Source: CAZNOG01 sp964574635
GTDB taxonomy: Bacteria; Bacteroidota; Bacteroidia; Flavobacteriales_D; Cryomorphaceae
NCBI GenBank assembly: GCA_964574635.1
Contig: CAZNOG010000017.1
Coordinates: forward strand, 30,556 to 94,555
Direction: 5' to 3'
DNA length: 64,000 nucleotides
In this document: positions 26,675 to 35,086 of the stretch, piece after piece
Layout: each line of letters begins with the position of its first letter
Numbering within the stretch: position 1 is the first letter of the stretch
Notes under the pieces: model-generated
The model's database searches: none
Seen by the model: the letters and a program-made list of their open reading frames with translations, nothing else
What the model was told of the DNA's origin: nothing
Program-made: the position numbers and the translations under genes

Positions 26675-27896
26675 ACGACTTACCGAGCGGCTGAAACAGC
26701 GGGATTACAAACTGAAATCCCTGCTGGAAATCACGCGGAGTATCAACGAAACGGACTCCACGGAGGCATTGCTGGACAAGTACCACAGCGTGGTGTACGA
26801 AGAGCTGAATATCACACGATTGGTGTTGTTTATACAATTGGACAACGAGTGGCAATGCGCCCTTAAATACGGAATAGACAAAAATTTCGACGACCTCGAC
26901 ATCGACCGGGTGTTCGGGAAGTACCGTGAAATCAAATCACTGCAAACCAACGACAACGAAATTTTTCGGGGCTTCGACCTCCTCATTCCCGTGTTTCACG
27001 ACGAAAGACCCCTGTCGTATTTGCTGGTGGGCGACGTAGACGGCGACATGATCGAGGTGAGCCCGATCATACGGCACATGGGATTTATCCAGACGCTGAC
27101 CAACATCATTTCGGTGGCCATCGAAAACAAAGTGCTGCTCAATAAAAGTCTGGAACAAGAGCGCTTCAATACGGAGCTCGAGCTCGCCGCGCAAATGCAA
27201 TCCCTGCTAGTGAGCAGCGGCGTGAAAGACTACAACGCCTTCGAAGTGGCGATCTACTACAAACCCCACCACCAAATCGGGGGAGATTTCTGCGACTTTA
27301 TCGCGCTGAACGATCAAGAAGCTTTTCTCTGCATGGCCGACGTATCGGGAAAAGGGGTGAGCGCCGCCTTTCTCATGGCCAACGTGCAGGCGCATTTGCG
27401 GGCGCTTCTGCGCCACACCAACTGGACCTTGGAAAGTATCGCCCACGAGCTCAACCGCCGAGTGGTGGAGATCGTAAACGGCGACCGATTCGTGACGTTG
27501 TTCATGGCCTATTTTCACCGGCCCTCACGGGCACTGCACTACATCAACGCCGGGCACAATCCCCCTTTCGTCATCCAAAGGGATGAATTCGTGTATTTGG
27601 AAGAAGGCACCGTGGGGTTGGGCATGCTGCCCGAACTGCCGTTTTTGGACAAAGGGTTGATCACCCTGGCGCCCAATGCGCTCATCACGTGCTACACCGA
27701 CGGGGTGGTGGAATTGGAAAACGAAAAAAACGAAGACTTCGGAAACAAGAGATTGGGTGCGTTGGTGCGGGAAAAATCCACTCAAGTGCAGCACATCGAC
27801 GAACTCATCACCTACGTGGTGCACGCATTGGACACACACCGCGGCCAGATGCCGTATTCCGACGACAACACCTTACTTTTCTGCCGTTTCAAGTGA
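26655..27896 (+). CDS. GAF-domain SpoIIE-type PP2C phosphatase
   Basis: 413-residue regulatory Ser/Thr phosphatase. A short N-terminal coiled coil (ERLTERLKQRDYKLKSLLEI) leads into a GAF-like sensor (about 25-165), then a linker coil (LNKSLEQERFNTELELAAQMQ) and the SpoIIE PP2C domain with HHQIGGDFCDF, CMADVSGKGVSAAFLMA, YINAGHNPPFV, ITCYTDGVVELEN and YSDDNTLL, which include the metal-binding Asp residues. Such proteins usually dephosphorylate anti-sigma antagonists or similar switches; no partner is encoded nearby. It overlaps lpxD by 20 bases and its 3' end overlaps the convergent O-antigen ligase gene by 24 bases. Confidence 0.93.
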   Translation: MPFKKIERLTERLKQRDYKLKSLLEITRSINETDSTEALLDKYHSVVYEELNITRLVLFIQLDNEWQCALKYGIDKNFDDLDIDRVFGKYREIKSLQTNDNEIFRGFDLLIPVFHDERPLSYLLVGDVDGDMIEVSPIIRHMGFIQTLTNIISVAIENKVLLNKSLEQERFNTELELAAQMQSLLVSSGVKDYNAFEVAIYYKPHHQIGGDFCDFIALNDQEAFLCMADVSGKGVSAAFLMANVQAHLRALLRHTNWTLESIAHELNRRVVEIVNGDRFVTLFMAYFHRPSRALHYINAGHNPPFVIQRDEFVYLEEGTVGLGMLPELPFLDKGLITLAPNALITCYTDGVVELENEKNEDFGNKRLGALVREKSTQVQHIDELITYVVHALDTHRGQMPYSDDNTLLFCRFK

Positions 27897-29357
27897 TCTC
27901 CCCCGGCGATGGTAGATGGAAATGGCGACCAAGATGCTCATCATTCCCCACACGGGAACCGAGGCTTTGTCGGTGTCGAGGAAATTGTTCAGCACACCGT
28001 GTAGGTAATACGTGACCAAACCGAGGACGATGGCCAAGACCACCCCCTTGAGGTAGGGATCGTGATCGAGTTGGTAATAGAGCCGGATACCCACCGCCAA
28101 TGAGACGATCATGACCGCGAGGATGGTCAGCGCACCGAGTGCGCCGGATTCGGACAATGGCCCGAGGTACTCGCTGTGGGCGTTGCCGCCGTCGCCCATG
28201 TTGGTGGAAATGATGGTGCGATCCGAACTCTTTTGGTATTTGGCGTATTCGAAGGCGTAGGTGCCGGGCCCGTGACCCATCAGGGGTTTGTCGGCAAACA
28301 TTTTCAAAGCCGAATTCCACCGGTTGAGCCTTTCGAGGTTGGAGGCATCGCTGGATATGTTTGTGATGGACCGGATGTGCTCTGTGATATCGTCGGATGA
28401 GTCCTGACGATTTTTCTCCATGTTGTGGATGATCTCGTCTTGGAATGCGAAAAACCCGGCCAAGACCATACCCACAAAAACCAAAAACACCTTAAAATCT
28501 ATCCGCAGCTTGATGAGCATGAATACGCCCGCGGCTCCCGTCAAGCTCACCCAGGCCGCACGCGTGTACGAATAGTATAGGCCGACGGAAAATATGGCGA
28601 ATATGACCAACCATAACAGCTTGGAAAAACCCTTCCACCGCAGCCTCCACAAGTGGAAGATCACCATGGGATAGAACAGCGCGATGAGTGCGCCGTAAGA
28701 GGTGTGGTCTTTGTAAAACGGCCACATGACCCAGTGCCCGGCCGTTTCGGAAAACCCGTACAAGGAATGCCGGGACACGGTGTAAATGATGACCAGCGAC
28801 AAGCTGAAAATGTAGGCTTTGACGAAGTTTGAAATGTACCGGCGCGAGGCGAAGTAGTGGTTGATCATAAAGTACATGACCAGAACGAACCACAGGCGGG
28901 AAACCAGAAACTTGAGAGAGATGAAGAAGTGCTGGGAAAACAACACCGTGACGGCGATCCAAACCAAATTGACGACGATGGCGACGGTCAACGGGTGCCG
29001 CATGAATTCCCGCCTTTCCCGGTAGCCTTGGCCGAGCTTCAGCAAATAGAGAACCATGAGCACGAAGAGGATGGGCTCCGTGGGAAAGTAAAACCCAATG
29101 CCCTTGAAGGCCGTGAGGTCCTCGAAATTAAATGACAAAGGCGTGGCCACGACCAAGACGAGCAAAAGGGCTCGGGGATTCTTGACCAGCAAAACCGCGC
29201 CGAGCACCACCAGAGGCAATGCACTGAAGGCGAAAGTGTCGTACCGGTATATCGCCAAGGCATTGAGCAACACGAAGGCGATGGCCAAGACGGCCGCCAA
29301 CCGCATGTTTCGGGGGGTGATGCCCCGGTAACGATAGGATATGGAATCGGTACTCAT
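27873..29357 (-). CDS. O-antigen ligase family protein (Wzy/WaaL)
   Basis: 494-residue polytopic membrane protein with around 12 hydrophobic helices and a large periplasmic loop containing NRWNSALKMFADKPLMGHGPGTYAFEY in its C-terminal half; the GHGPGTY and HSEYLG motifs (HSEYLGPLSESG) are typical of the ligase/polymerase family. It either polymerises O-units or ligates polysaccharide to lipid A core; sequence alone does not separate the two. It is the last gene of a minus-strand cluster with Wzz-like, flippase, glycosyltransferase and methyltransferase genes. The spacer to the Wzz-like gene is 14 bases. Confidence 0.88.
   Translation of the reverse strand: MSTDSISYRYRGITPRNMRLAAVLAIAFVLLNALAIYRYDTFAFSALPLVVLGAVLLVKNPRALLLVLVVATPLSFNFEDLTAFKGIGFYFPTEPILFVLMVLYLLKLGQGYRERREFMRHPLTVAIVVNLVWIAVTVLFSQHFFISLKFLVSRLWFVLVMYFMINHYFASRRYISNFVKAYIFSLSLVIIYTVSRHSLYGFSETAGHWVMWPFYKDHTSYGALIALFYPMVIFHLWRLRWKGFSKLLWLVIFAIFSVGLYYSYTRAAWVSLTGAAGVFMLIKLRIDFKVFLVFVGMVLAGFFAFQDEIIHNMEKNRQDSSDDITEHIRSITNISSDASNLERLNRWNSALKMFADKPLMGHGPGTYAFEYAKYQKSSDRTIISTNMGDGGNAHSEYLGPLSESGALGALTILAVMIVSLAVGIRLYYQLDHDPYLKGVVLAIVLGLVTYYLHGVLNNFLDTDKASVPVWGMMSILVAISIYHRRGRSLETAEK
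28471..28480 (-). repeat. Copy of short recurrent motif TTTTTGTGGG inside a coding region
   Basis: Exact copy read on the minus strand (CCCACAAAAA on plus) within the O-antigen ligase gene, where it encodes FLVFVG. One of two coding copies. Confidence 0.5.
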
Positions 29358-29371
29358 CGGTTACGGCGGCA

Positions 29372-30370
29372 TCAGCGGCGCAAGAATCCCACCGCGATCA
29401 GCGCAGCCAGAAAACCCGTCACCATGCATACGGCCACGATCAGCCACCGCACCGGCCAATACTTTTTGTCGGCCACTTCGGGCTCGAGAACGATGTCCAT
29501 GTAGCTCAGGTCGCTGAACGCTTTCTCGCGGTAATACAAGTAAGATCGATTGAGTTCGGAGTACTGCTGCGCACCCATGTAGCTCAGGTTTTGAAGCATT
29601 CGCAGCACGCTCCCTTTTTGACGCGTGTCATCCAACCACGTCTCCAGCGTTTCCAGGTCTTGTGATCGATTGGTGGACAGGGCGTTGATGTAGCCTTTCA
29701 CCAATTCCCTGGTTTGGCTCCCATACTCCAGAACGCGGTTTTCGGTGCTCAATTCCGAAATGATGTTTTCCAAACTGTCGAGCACGGCGGCCTGGTAAGT
29801 CATTTGGTTGTAGTAGGACTCTGCCTGTAGCCTCGCCTTGCTGTTGACCACATCGTTGTATTTCAGATTGACCTGTCGCAACACTTCGTCGGCCATGGCC
29901 TTCGCCATTTCGGGGTCTTCGTCGGTGACCTCCAGAAGGATGGATTCGTAGGAGGTTTTGCTGGTCACGAAATTGTCGGAAAACTCTTGCAAGAGGTAGA
30001 ACCGGGCCGATTTGGCGTCGGGTTTGATGTCGTAATGGCTGTACAGGTCGAATTTTTCGATGATGCTGTCCCGCACTGAACCCGCCTCGAAGTACTGGAG
30101 CAATTGTTCGGTTTCGGACTCGTCGCTGTAAGGCTCGATGTTGGCCGGATACACGATGGCCGTGCTCTTGAACTTCGGCGTCATGATCATGGGCATGGAA
30201 ATCACCACCCCCACGATGGCCGAGACCACGACCACCACCGCGATGGTTTTCCAATTGCGGACGATGATTTCATAGATGGACGTGAAATCGAGGTTTCGGG
30301 GCTCCACGCGGGATGGATTCCCGTGAGCGGTACTCGAATCGCGGGAAACTCGGTCAGAATTGGATTCCAT
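29372..30370 (-). CDS. Wzz/GNVR-type polysaccharide chain-length regulator
   Basis: 332-residue inner-membrane protein with the co-polymerase layout: N-terminal helix (IAVVVVVSAIVGVVI), a periplasmic domain of about 240 residues with coiled-coil segments (VVNSKARLQAESYYNQ, VLDSLENIISELS), and a C-terminal helix (LIVAVCMVTGFLAALIAVGF) preceded by a Pro-rich PVRW. These proteins set the chain length of O-antigen or capsule together with a Wzy polymerase, the next gene. The ATG at 30370 is preferred to an in-frame GTG three codons upstream. No kinase domain is fused. Confidence 0.85.
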   Translation of the reverse strand: MESNSDRVSRDSSTAHGNPSRVEPRNLDFTSIYEIIVRNWKTIAVVVVVSAIVGVVISMPMIMTPKFKSTAIVYPANIEPYSDESETEQLLQYFEAGSVRDSIIEKFDLYSHYDIKPDAKSARFYLLQEFSDNFVTSKTSYESILLEVTDEDPEMAKAMADEVLRQVNLKYNDVVNSKARLQAESYYNQMTYQAAVLDSLENIISELSTENRVLEYGSQTRELVKGYINALSTNRSQDLETLETWLDDTRQKGSVLRMLQNLSYMGAQQYSELNRSYLYYREKAFSDLSYMDIVLEPEVADKKYWPVRWLIVAVCMVTGFLAALIAVGFLRR

Positions 30371-30405
30371 TGGCGGCACGTATAAAGGCTTGCGTTTAAA
30401 CGCCG

Positions 30406-30413
30406 CAAAAATA
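30406..30413 (-). promoter_or_regulatory. -7 promoter element TATTTTTG for wzz-ligase pair
   Basis: Exact TAnnTTTG match 36 bases before the ATG at 30370. Its surroundings resemble those of the element at 33958-33965. Confidence 0.5.
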
Positions 30414-30433
30414 GAAATATTGAACCATTGGAC

Positions 30434-31882
30434 TTATTGGGCGGACTTGAACACCACCAGGAATTTGCGCACTGAAAACAAGCCCGTTGCAAAGAGAAAC
30501 ACCACGCCCACCACGGCCGACGACAACAACCGCAGGGCGGTGTCTTCGATGAAAACGTCGAGAACCAACGCGTTGAGCAAGTACGTGGTGATGGCGTACC
30601 CCACGAATTGAAGGATGAGGCGTACGTTGACGCCGAACCGGAAATGCCGCACCACGAAGATCAGCTGCATCCCCCCGGCGAAGAGTTGCGTGCACATCGT
30701 GGCCAATGCCGCACCGAAGGCGCCGTACCGCGGAATCAACCATACGTTCATGATCACGTTCAACCCGAGTCCGCCGAAGGATATGGCGTTGAGCGTGCGG
30801 AGGTTTTCGTTGGCGGTCATCAACGTGCCGTACACGTAAAACATGGCGATACCGAAAAAAGCGCCCATCAACGCCATAAAAGACAGCACCGCGCTTTCCG
30901 ACACTTCGTCGTACCGCCAGTAGAGCACGAAATCGGAATTGAAAAAGAAAAACACCGTCGCCGCCAAAGCCGAGCCCAGCAACAATCGGGAGGACGTCTC
31001 GACCATGCTTTTGATCTCTCCGGGGTTTTCCTTGAGCAGTCGGGAGTAGATGGGCAGCAACAACACGGCAAACAGGTACGCGAACATGCCGGCCGCTTCG
31101 TAAAAGCGGTAGCCTTGGGCGTACTCGCCCACGGCGCGGCTGCCGGTCTCGGCGATCTGCTCGAGCATGATGCCGTCTATCCGGGTGTAAAGCGCACCGA
31201 CGAACATGAACAGGGCGTAGGGGAAACTCTTGCGCAAAATCACCCACGAAAACACGCGGTCGCTGTTCCACCTCAACTTTCCCGTGTGTTTGGCGAGCAT
31301 CACCATCGCCACCAACAGGGTCAACCCGTAAGAAACCGTTTGGAGATAGACGAACCACGTGATGTGAAACTCCCCGCCGGTGATGTTGGTGAACAGCAAA
31401 ATACCGCAAAACACGATGAGCAGGCTCCGATCGAGGATGGAGATGAGGCTGTCCCGGCGAAAAAGGTGCAGCGCAGCCAGATTCGACCGGCTGAATTGGA
31501 TGAAGGAAACCAATATCTGGTTGAAGGTCAGCACGCACAATATGATGAAGGCCGTAACGTGGTACCCCAAAAGGAACCCGGCCCCCAAGGTGATGGCGGC
31601 GTAGACCAGCGACAATTTGGCTTTGATGCTCAGCAGCTTGGAAAAGTGCTTCGACAGCAGCTGCTCGTTCTGGGCGATGTTTCGGTTGTTGAAATTGTTG
31701 ATGCCGAAATCGATCAGAATGTTGAACAAGAAGCTCAGGTTCAACAAGGTGAAATACAATCCGTACTCTTCCGTACCCACCACATTCTGAACCTCCGCGT
31801 CGATGCCGAGAATGTAGAACGGCTTGACCAGAAGGTTGAGCAACAGCAGCAAGCCGAGGTTGGAAAGAAAAGTTCGTTGCAT
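30434..31882 (-). CDS. Wzx-like polysaccharide flippase
   Basis: 482-residue MATE/MOP superfamily exporter with about 12-14 transmembrane helices. The N-terminus (NLGLLLLLNLLVKPFYILGIDAEVQNVVG) and the central ALYTRIDGIMLEQIAETGSRAVGEYAQGYRFYE match the family that flips lipid-linked oligosaccharide units across the inner membrane. The start is ATG at 31882; a TTG one codon upstream is less likely. It sits in the polysaccharide cluster between the glycosyltransferase and the Wzz-like gene, consistent with a Wzx/Wzy export route for the product of this locus. Confidence 0.92.
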   Translation of the reverse strand: MQRTFLSNLGLLLLLNLLVKPFYILGIDAEVQNVVGTEEYGLYFTLLNLSFLFNILIDFGINNFNNRNIAQNEQLLSKHFSKLLSIKAKLSLVYAAITLGAGFLLGYHVTAFIILCVLTFNQILVSFIQFSRSNLAALHLFRRDSLISILDRSLLIVFCGILLFTNITGGEFHITWFVYLQTVSYGLTLLVAMVMLAKHTGKLRWNSDRVFSWVILRKSFPYALFMFVGALYTRIDGIMLEQIAETGSRAVGEYAQGYRFYEAAGMFAYLFAVLLLPIYSRLLKENPGEIKSMVETSSRLLLGSALAATVFFFFNSDFVLYWRYDEVSESAVLSFMALMGAFFGIAMFYVYGTLMTANENLRTLNAISFGGLGLNVIMNVWLIPRYGAFGAALATMCTQLFAGGMQLIFVVRHFRFGVNVRLILQFVGYAITTYLLNALVLDVFIEDTALRLLSSAVVGVVFLFATGLFSVRKFLVVFKSAQ

Positions 31883-31970
31883 CAAATTCTACGGTTCCGA
31901 AGAAGTGGCTACAAAACTAATCAAGTTCCCCCACCGGTCGGCCCGGGGGCAGTCCCATAAATCTCCCGCC

Positions 31971-33098
31971 CTAACCCGATACGGTCCTTTCCACCGATTC
32001 CCGCAGCAGGCGGGCGGTGCGGTCCCAATGGAAAACTTGTCTTCGGGCATGTCCCTTCGTCACCAAATCTTCCCTCAGGGCGCGGTCTTTAAATATCCGC
32101 ACCATGGCTTCGGCGATGGACTCGGGCCGGCGGGGTGAAACCAAGAGGGCCGCATCTCCCGCCACTTCGGGCATTGACGCCGCGTCGGCGGTGATCACCG
32201 CCGTGCCCGCCTGCATGGCTTCCACGATGGGAATCCCGAATCCCTCGTAATGGCTCACGTAGGTCAGCGCCAAGGCCGATCCCAGCAATCCGGCCAACTC
32301 CCGCACCCCCCGACGGCCCAAAAACACCACGTCTTGGCCGTAAGGCGACGAGTCGATCAGTTCTCGCAAACCTTTCTCCATGGAGTAGGTCTCGCCCACC
32401 ACCACGTATTTTACCGTTTCGGAAACGCGTGCGCGAAACTCGAAAAAGCCGGCAACTTGATTCTTGAGGTTCTTGCGAGGGTGAATCAAACCCACGAAAA
32501 GTAAAAACGGCGCCCCGCCCGTGTACTTCGCCCTTACGGCTTCCTGCGCCTCTTCGGACAAAGGTTCGTACCGATTGTTGATGCCGTTGTACACCACGTC
32601 CACCTTTTCGGGAGCCACGCCGTAGTGCCGGCCCAACTCCGCTTTGGTAAATTCCGATACCGTGGCGATGCGCGTGGCGCGTTCGGCAAAACGCGGGAAA
32701 AAAGTCTTGTAGTACCTGAGAGTGAGGGGCGTGATGAATTCGGGATGCACTTCGAAATTCAGGTCGTGCATCACCGGCAGGGATTTCACGTCGGTGCGCA
32801 GGCACAGCCAACCGTCGGGCGACAAAAACAGGTCCGGACGGTGCTTCTTCAACACGGCGCCCACGCCGTATTCAAAAAACAAGTACCACAACAGGGGGTG
32901 CCTCGCCTGAGGGTGAGCGACCACCGGCGTCACGTTGTCGCCGAAAATAAAATCCGGATGCGGGCGGCGGTCGAAGATGAATACGAATTCCGTTTCCGGC
33001 ATCCACTCCACCAATCGGCGCAGCGTTTCGTACGAAAACCAACCGATCCCCTCAAGCTTGTCCTTGATGAGCAAACGCGTGTTTACGGCGATCTTCAT
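31971..33098 (-). CDS. GT4 family glycosyltransferase
   Basis: 375-residue GT-B fold transferase. The N-terminal domain begins MKIAVNTRLLIKDKLEGIGWF with the Gly-rich acceptor loop; the C-terminal nucleotide-sugar domain has FVGLIHPRKNLKNQV and the EX7E-type motif SHYEGFGIPIVEAMQAGTAV, followed by ASMPEVAGDAALLVSP. It likely adds a sugar to the lipid-linked oligosaccharide before flipping. The donor and acceptor cannot be predicted. Cytoplasmic, with no signal or anchor. It lies 14 bases downstream of the methyltransferase gene. Confidence 0.93.
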   Translation of the reverse strand: MKIAVNTRLLIKDKLEGIGWFSYETLRRLVEWMPETEFVFIFDRRPHPDFIFGDNVTPVVAHPQARHPLLWYLFFEYGVGAVLKKHRPDLFLSPDGWLCLRTDVKSLPVMHDLNFEVHPEFITPLTLRYYKTFFPRFAERATRIATVSEFTKAELGRHYGVAPEKVDVVYNGINNRYEPLSEEAQEAVRAKYTGGAPFLLFVGLIHPRKNLKNQVAGFFEFRARVSETVKYVVVGETYSMEKGLRELIDSSPYGQDVVFLGRRGVRELAGLLGSALALTYVSHYEGFGIPIVEAMQAGTAVITADAASMPEVAGDAALLVSPRRPESIAEAMVRIFKDRALREDLVTKGHARRQVFHWDRTARLLRESVERTVSG

Positions 33099-33112
33099 TG
33101 CTCCAGGCGGCC

Positions 33113-33940
33113 TTACTCGGCCGATCCGCCCCTCTTGTCGATGACAAAATTCATCCCGAAGAAAAAATACTCCCGCTTCACCGTGTTTTTTCTCCAGATG
33201 CGCTGCTCCTCGGCGATCACCTTCTCCCTCTCGGTCGAACGGTACTTGCCGGGAAAAAAGTAGCGGATGTACTCGATGCTGTCTTCATCGAATTCAAAGG
33301 GCATGATGGAAAACTCCTTCTTCCATTTCCTCAGGCTGCGGGTGTTTTCGTTGCCCAGCAAAAAGTGCTCGTCGAGCTTCTCGTCGTACACCTCCACGAT
33401 GCGCTTAAAGCCCCTTTCCTTGATATGCCGAATACGGGTAAACACGTTGCTCCCGTTCTCTTCGCTCACCACGATCTTCCCGCCCGGCCTAAGCACTTTA
33501 TGAAAAATCTTCACCGCCTCGGCAAAAGGTTCGAGGTGGTGCAGAGTGTCTTGCGCCACGATAAAATCGTAGTTTTCCGCTTCGTGCTCCTCGCTGAAAA
33601 TGTTCTTGTATTCGAATTCCAGCGAAGACAAATCGCCGAATTGCTCCCAATATTTCCTCCGCTTCGAAATGCCTTCAAAGTAGTATTCGAGCGTGGTGCC
33701 CACCACTTTGTGCCCGTTAAGCGCGAGAAAAAACGCCGTCGTACCGAAGCCGCAGCCCACGTCCCAAATCTTCGCCGGCTCATCCCCGATCCACCGCGCC
33801 ACAAACCGCATGCGCTGTTCCATATAGGCCCTCCTGAACTCGTACATCTTCGTCGAGTTCACCAGCCTGTGGTAGCCTGTCAATTCGGGATTGGACTTCA
33901 GTTCTTTTTCAAAAAGATCAAAAAACTCTTCTACGCTCAT
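33113..33940 (-). CDS. Class I SAM-dependent methyltransferase
   Basis: 275 residues. The SAM-binding motif I is IWDVGCGFGTTAFFLALNG, followed by motif II VVGTTLEYY, AQDTLHHLEPFAEAV and LRPGGKIVVSEENGSN (motif III region). The C-terminal part, with KREYFFFGMNFVIDK, is unusual and may hold the substrate. Being the first gene of the polysaccharide cluster, it may methylate a sugar or the glycan chain end, but a small-molecule target cannot be excluded. Its promoter element lies at 33958-33965, 18 bases before the ATG. Confidence 0.85.
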   Translation of the reverse strand: MSVEEFFDLFEKELKSNPELTGYHRLVNSTKMYEFRRAYMEQRMRFVARWIGDEPAKIWDVGCGFGTTAFFLALNGHKVVGTTLEYYFEGISKRRKYWEQFGDLSSLEFEYKNIFSEEHEAENYDFIVAQDTLHHLEPFAEAVKIFHKVLRPGGKIVVSEENGSNVFTRIRHIKERGFKRIVEVYDEKLDEHFLLGNENTRSLRKWKKEFSIMPFEFDEDSIEYIRYFFPGKYRSTEREKVIAEEQRIWRKNTVKREYFFFGMNFVIDKRGGSAE

Positions 33941-33957
33941 CCGATCGTTAAAGGCCG

Positions 33958-33965
33958 CAAATATA
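33958..33965 (-). promoter_or_regulatory. -7 promoter element TATATTTG for the polysaccharide cluster
   Basis: Exact TAnnTTTG match on the minus strand with the context ATTTCTATATTTGCGGC, 18 bases before the methyltransferase ATG. Confidence 0.5.
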
Positions 33966-34044
33966 GAAATTCATGCGTGTAATTGTCCACCGTTCCCACC
34001 TTCCTTTCCCTACGAGGGGATTTCCCGTTTCCTCAACGTTTTCA

Positions 34045-34266
34045 GGGTGTGTCCCCGGCCGTTTCCCTCGCATTCAGTAGGGTTCTACACTGGGCATTCC
34101 CTACTCTTTTTGCAAAATATCCCTTGGCCGGGGTCGGTCTACCGGCTATATCCTGCACCTATTCGGCCGGGGTTTGTACGCCTTTCCGGGGGCTTCCAAG
34201 GTCGCCCCGTCCCCGCTACAACCCCACGACCCAATGCGCACAGGGATGCCGCCGTCCGCCCTCACA
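34045..34266 (+). repeat. Dispersed ~230-bp repeat, copy A (divergent)
   Basis: The gene-free stretch 33941-34288 holds one of three copies of an unexplained element. Three conserved blocks appear in the same order and spacing as in copies B and C: GGGTGTGTCCCC at 34045, GGGTCGGTCTACCGGCTATA at 34131, and GGGATGCCGCC with CCCTCAC at 34243-34265. Between blocks 2 and 3 there is GGGGGCTTC with a later GTCGCCCCG, as in copy C. No open reading frame is shared between copies. Confidence 0.65.
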
Positions 34267-34288
34267 CAAATCCCGACGACCTATACCA

Positions 34289-35008
34289 TCATTCCCGCGA
34301 ATCCTGCCGGAGTTTGATCACACCAACCGCCAGCACACCGGCCGTTTCCGTACGCAATCTCCTCTCACCCAGATCCAATCCCCGAAAACCCACCTCATCG
34401 GCACGCCGAATTTCCGCTTCGGAAAAATCTCCCTCCGGGCCGATCAGCACCCACACCAAACCGTCCACTTCCACCCTCGGCTCGTCGCTCAGCTTTACCC
34501 GATTAAGTTCATTTCGGCAATGCGCCAAATAGCGATGTCCGGTGGCGCGCTTGTAGATAGACTCCAAAGGTTCCGCCGAGGCGAATTCCGGCAAAAACGG
34601 TCGACGCGACTGCTTGCTCGCGGCCAGCAACACGCGCTCCGCCCGGCCTTCCTTCACATAGGTGCGCACGGCGCGATCGGTCAAAATCGGCACGATGACG
34701 TCCACCCCGAGTTCGGTGGATTTCTCCAAAAACCAATCGAACCGCGCTTGATTCTTCGGTGGGGCGATGGCCAGCACCAAGGTATTTTTCGGTTTTTCAA
34801 CCACTCTCTTGTCCTCCACCTCCAATTTCAGTTGCTTGCCGGCCGTGTCGACCACCGCAGCGGTGTACACCCTTCCCTTTCCGTCGCCTACTTCCAGGCG
34901 GTCGCCGGCGCGCAGGCGGAGTGATTTCACCGCGTGCCGCGATTCATCGGCGTTCAAGCCGCCCTTCTCCGGGTCAAAATCGGGGTCGAGAAAAAAGTGC
35001 AATTCCAC
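34289..35008 (-). CDS. rsmE: 16S rRNA m3U1498 methyltransferase RsmE
   Basis: 239-residue SPOUT-fold enzyme that N3-methylates U1498 of 16S rRNA in assembled 30S subunits. The N-terminal PUA-like domain shows ESRHAVKSLRLRAGDRLEVGDGKG; the knotted SPOUT domain has APPKNQARFDWFLEKSTELGVD, TDRAVR, SKQSRRPFLPE, VLIGPEGDFSEAEI (cofactor loop) and LGERRLRTETAGVLAV. Length is normal. The stop lies 22 bases past copy A of the dispersed repeat. A hairpin terminator separates its start from the upstream pckA gene, so it needs its own promoter, which I could not identify. Confidence 0.95.
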   Translation of the reverse strand: MELHFFLDPDFDPEKGGLNADESRHAVKSLRLRAGDRLEVGDGKGRVYTAAVVDTAGKQLKLEVEDKRVVEKPKNTLVLAIAPPKNQARFDWFLEKSTELGVDVIVPILTDRAVRTYVKEGRAERVLLAASKQSRRPFLPEFASAEPLESIYKRATGHRYLAHCRNELNRVKLSDEPRVEVDGLVWVLIGPEGDFSEAEIRRADEVGFRGLDLGERRLRTETAGVLAVGVIKLRQDSRE

Positions 35009-35024
35009 GGATGCGAAGAAAAAG

Positions 35025-35052
35025 AAAAGCCCCGAGATTCCCCGGGGCTTTT
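35025..35052 (-). terminator. Terminator after pckA
   Basis: Perfect 10-bp stem AAAAGCCCCG with CGGGGCTTTT and a loop of about eight bases; on the minus strand it runs into CTTTTCTTTTTC. It lies between the pckA stop (35087) and the rsmE start (35008). Confidence 0.88.
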
Positions 35053-35086
35053 ACTATAAGGTGTAATTGACGCCAAGCGCGATGCA

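Noticed and set aside
33983..34924. A plus-strand 313-codon frame across the gap after the polysaccharide cluster
   Set aside because: It runs over copy A of the dispersed repeat and antisense to rsmE, and its protein has biased, low-quality composition.
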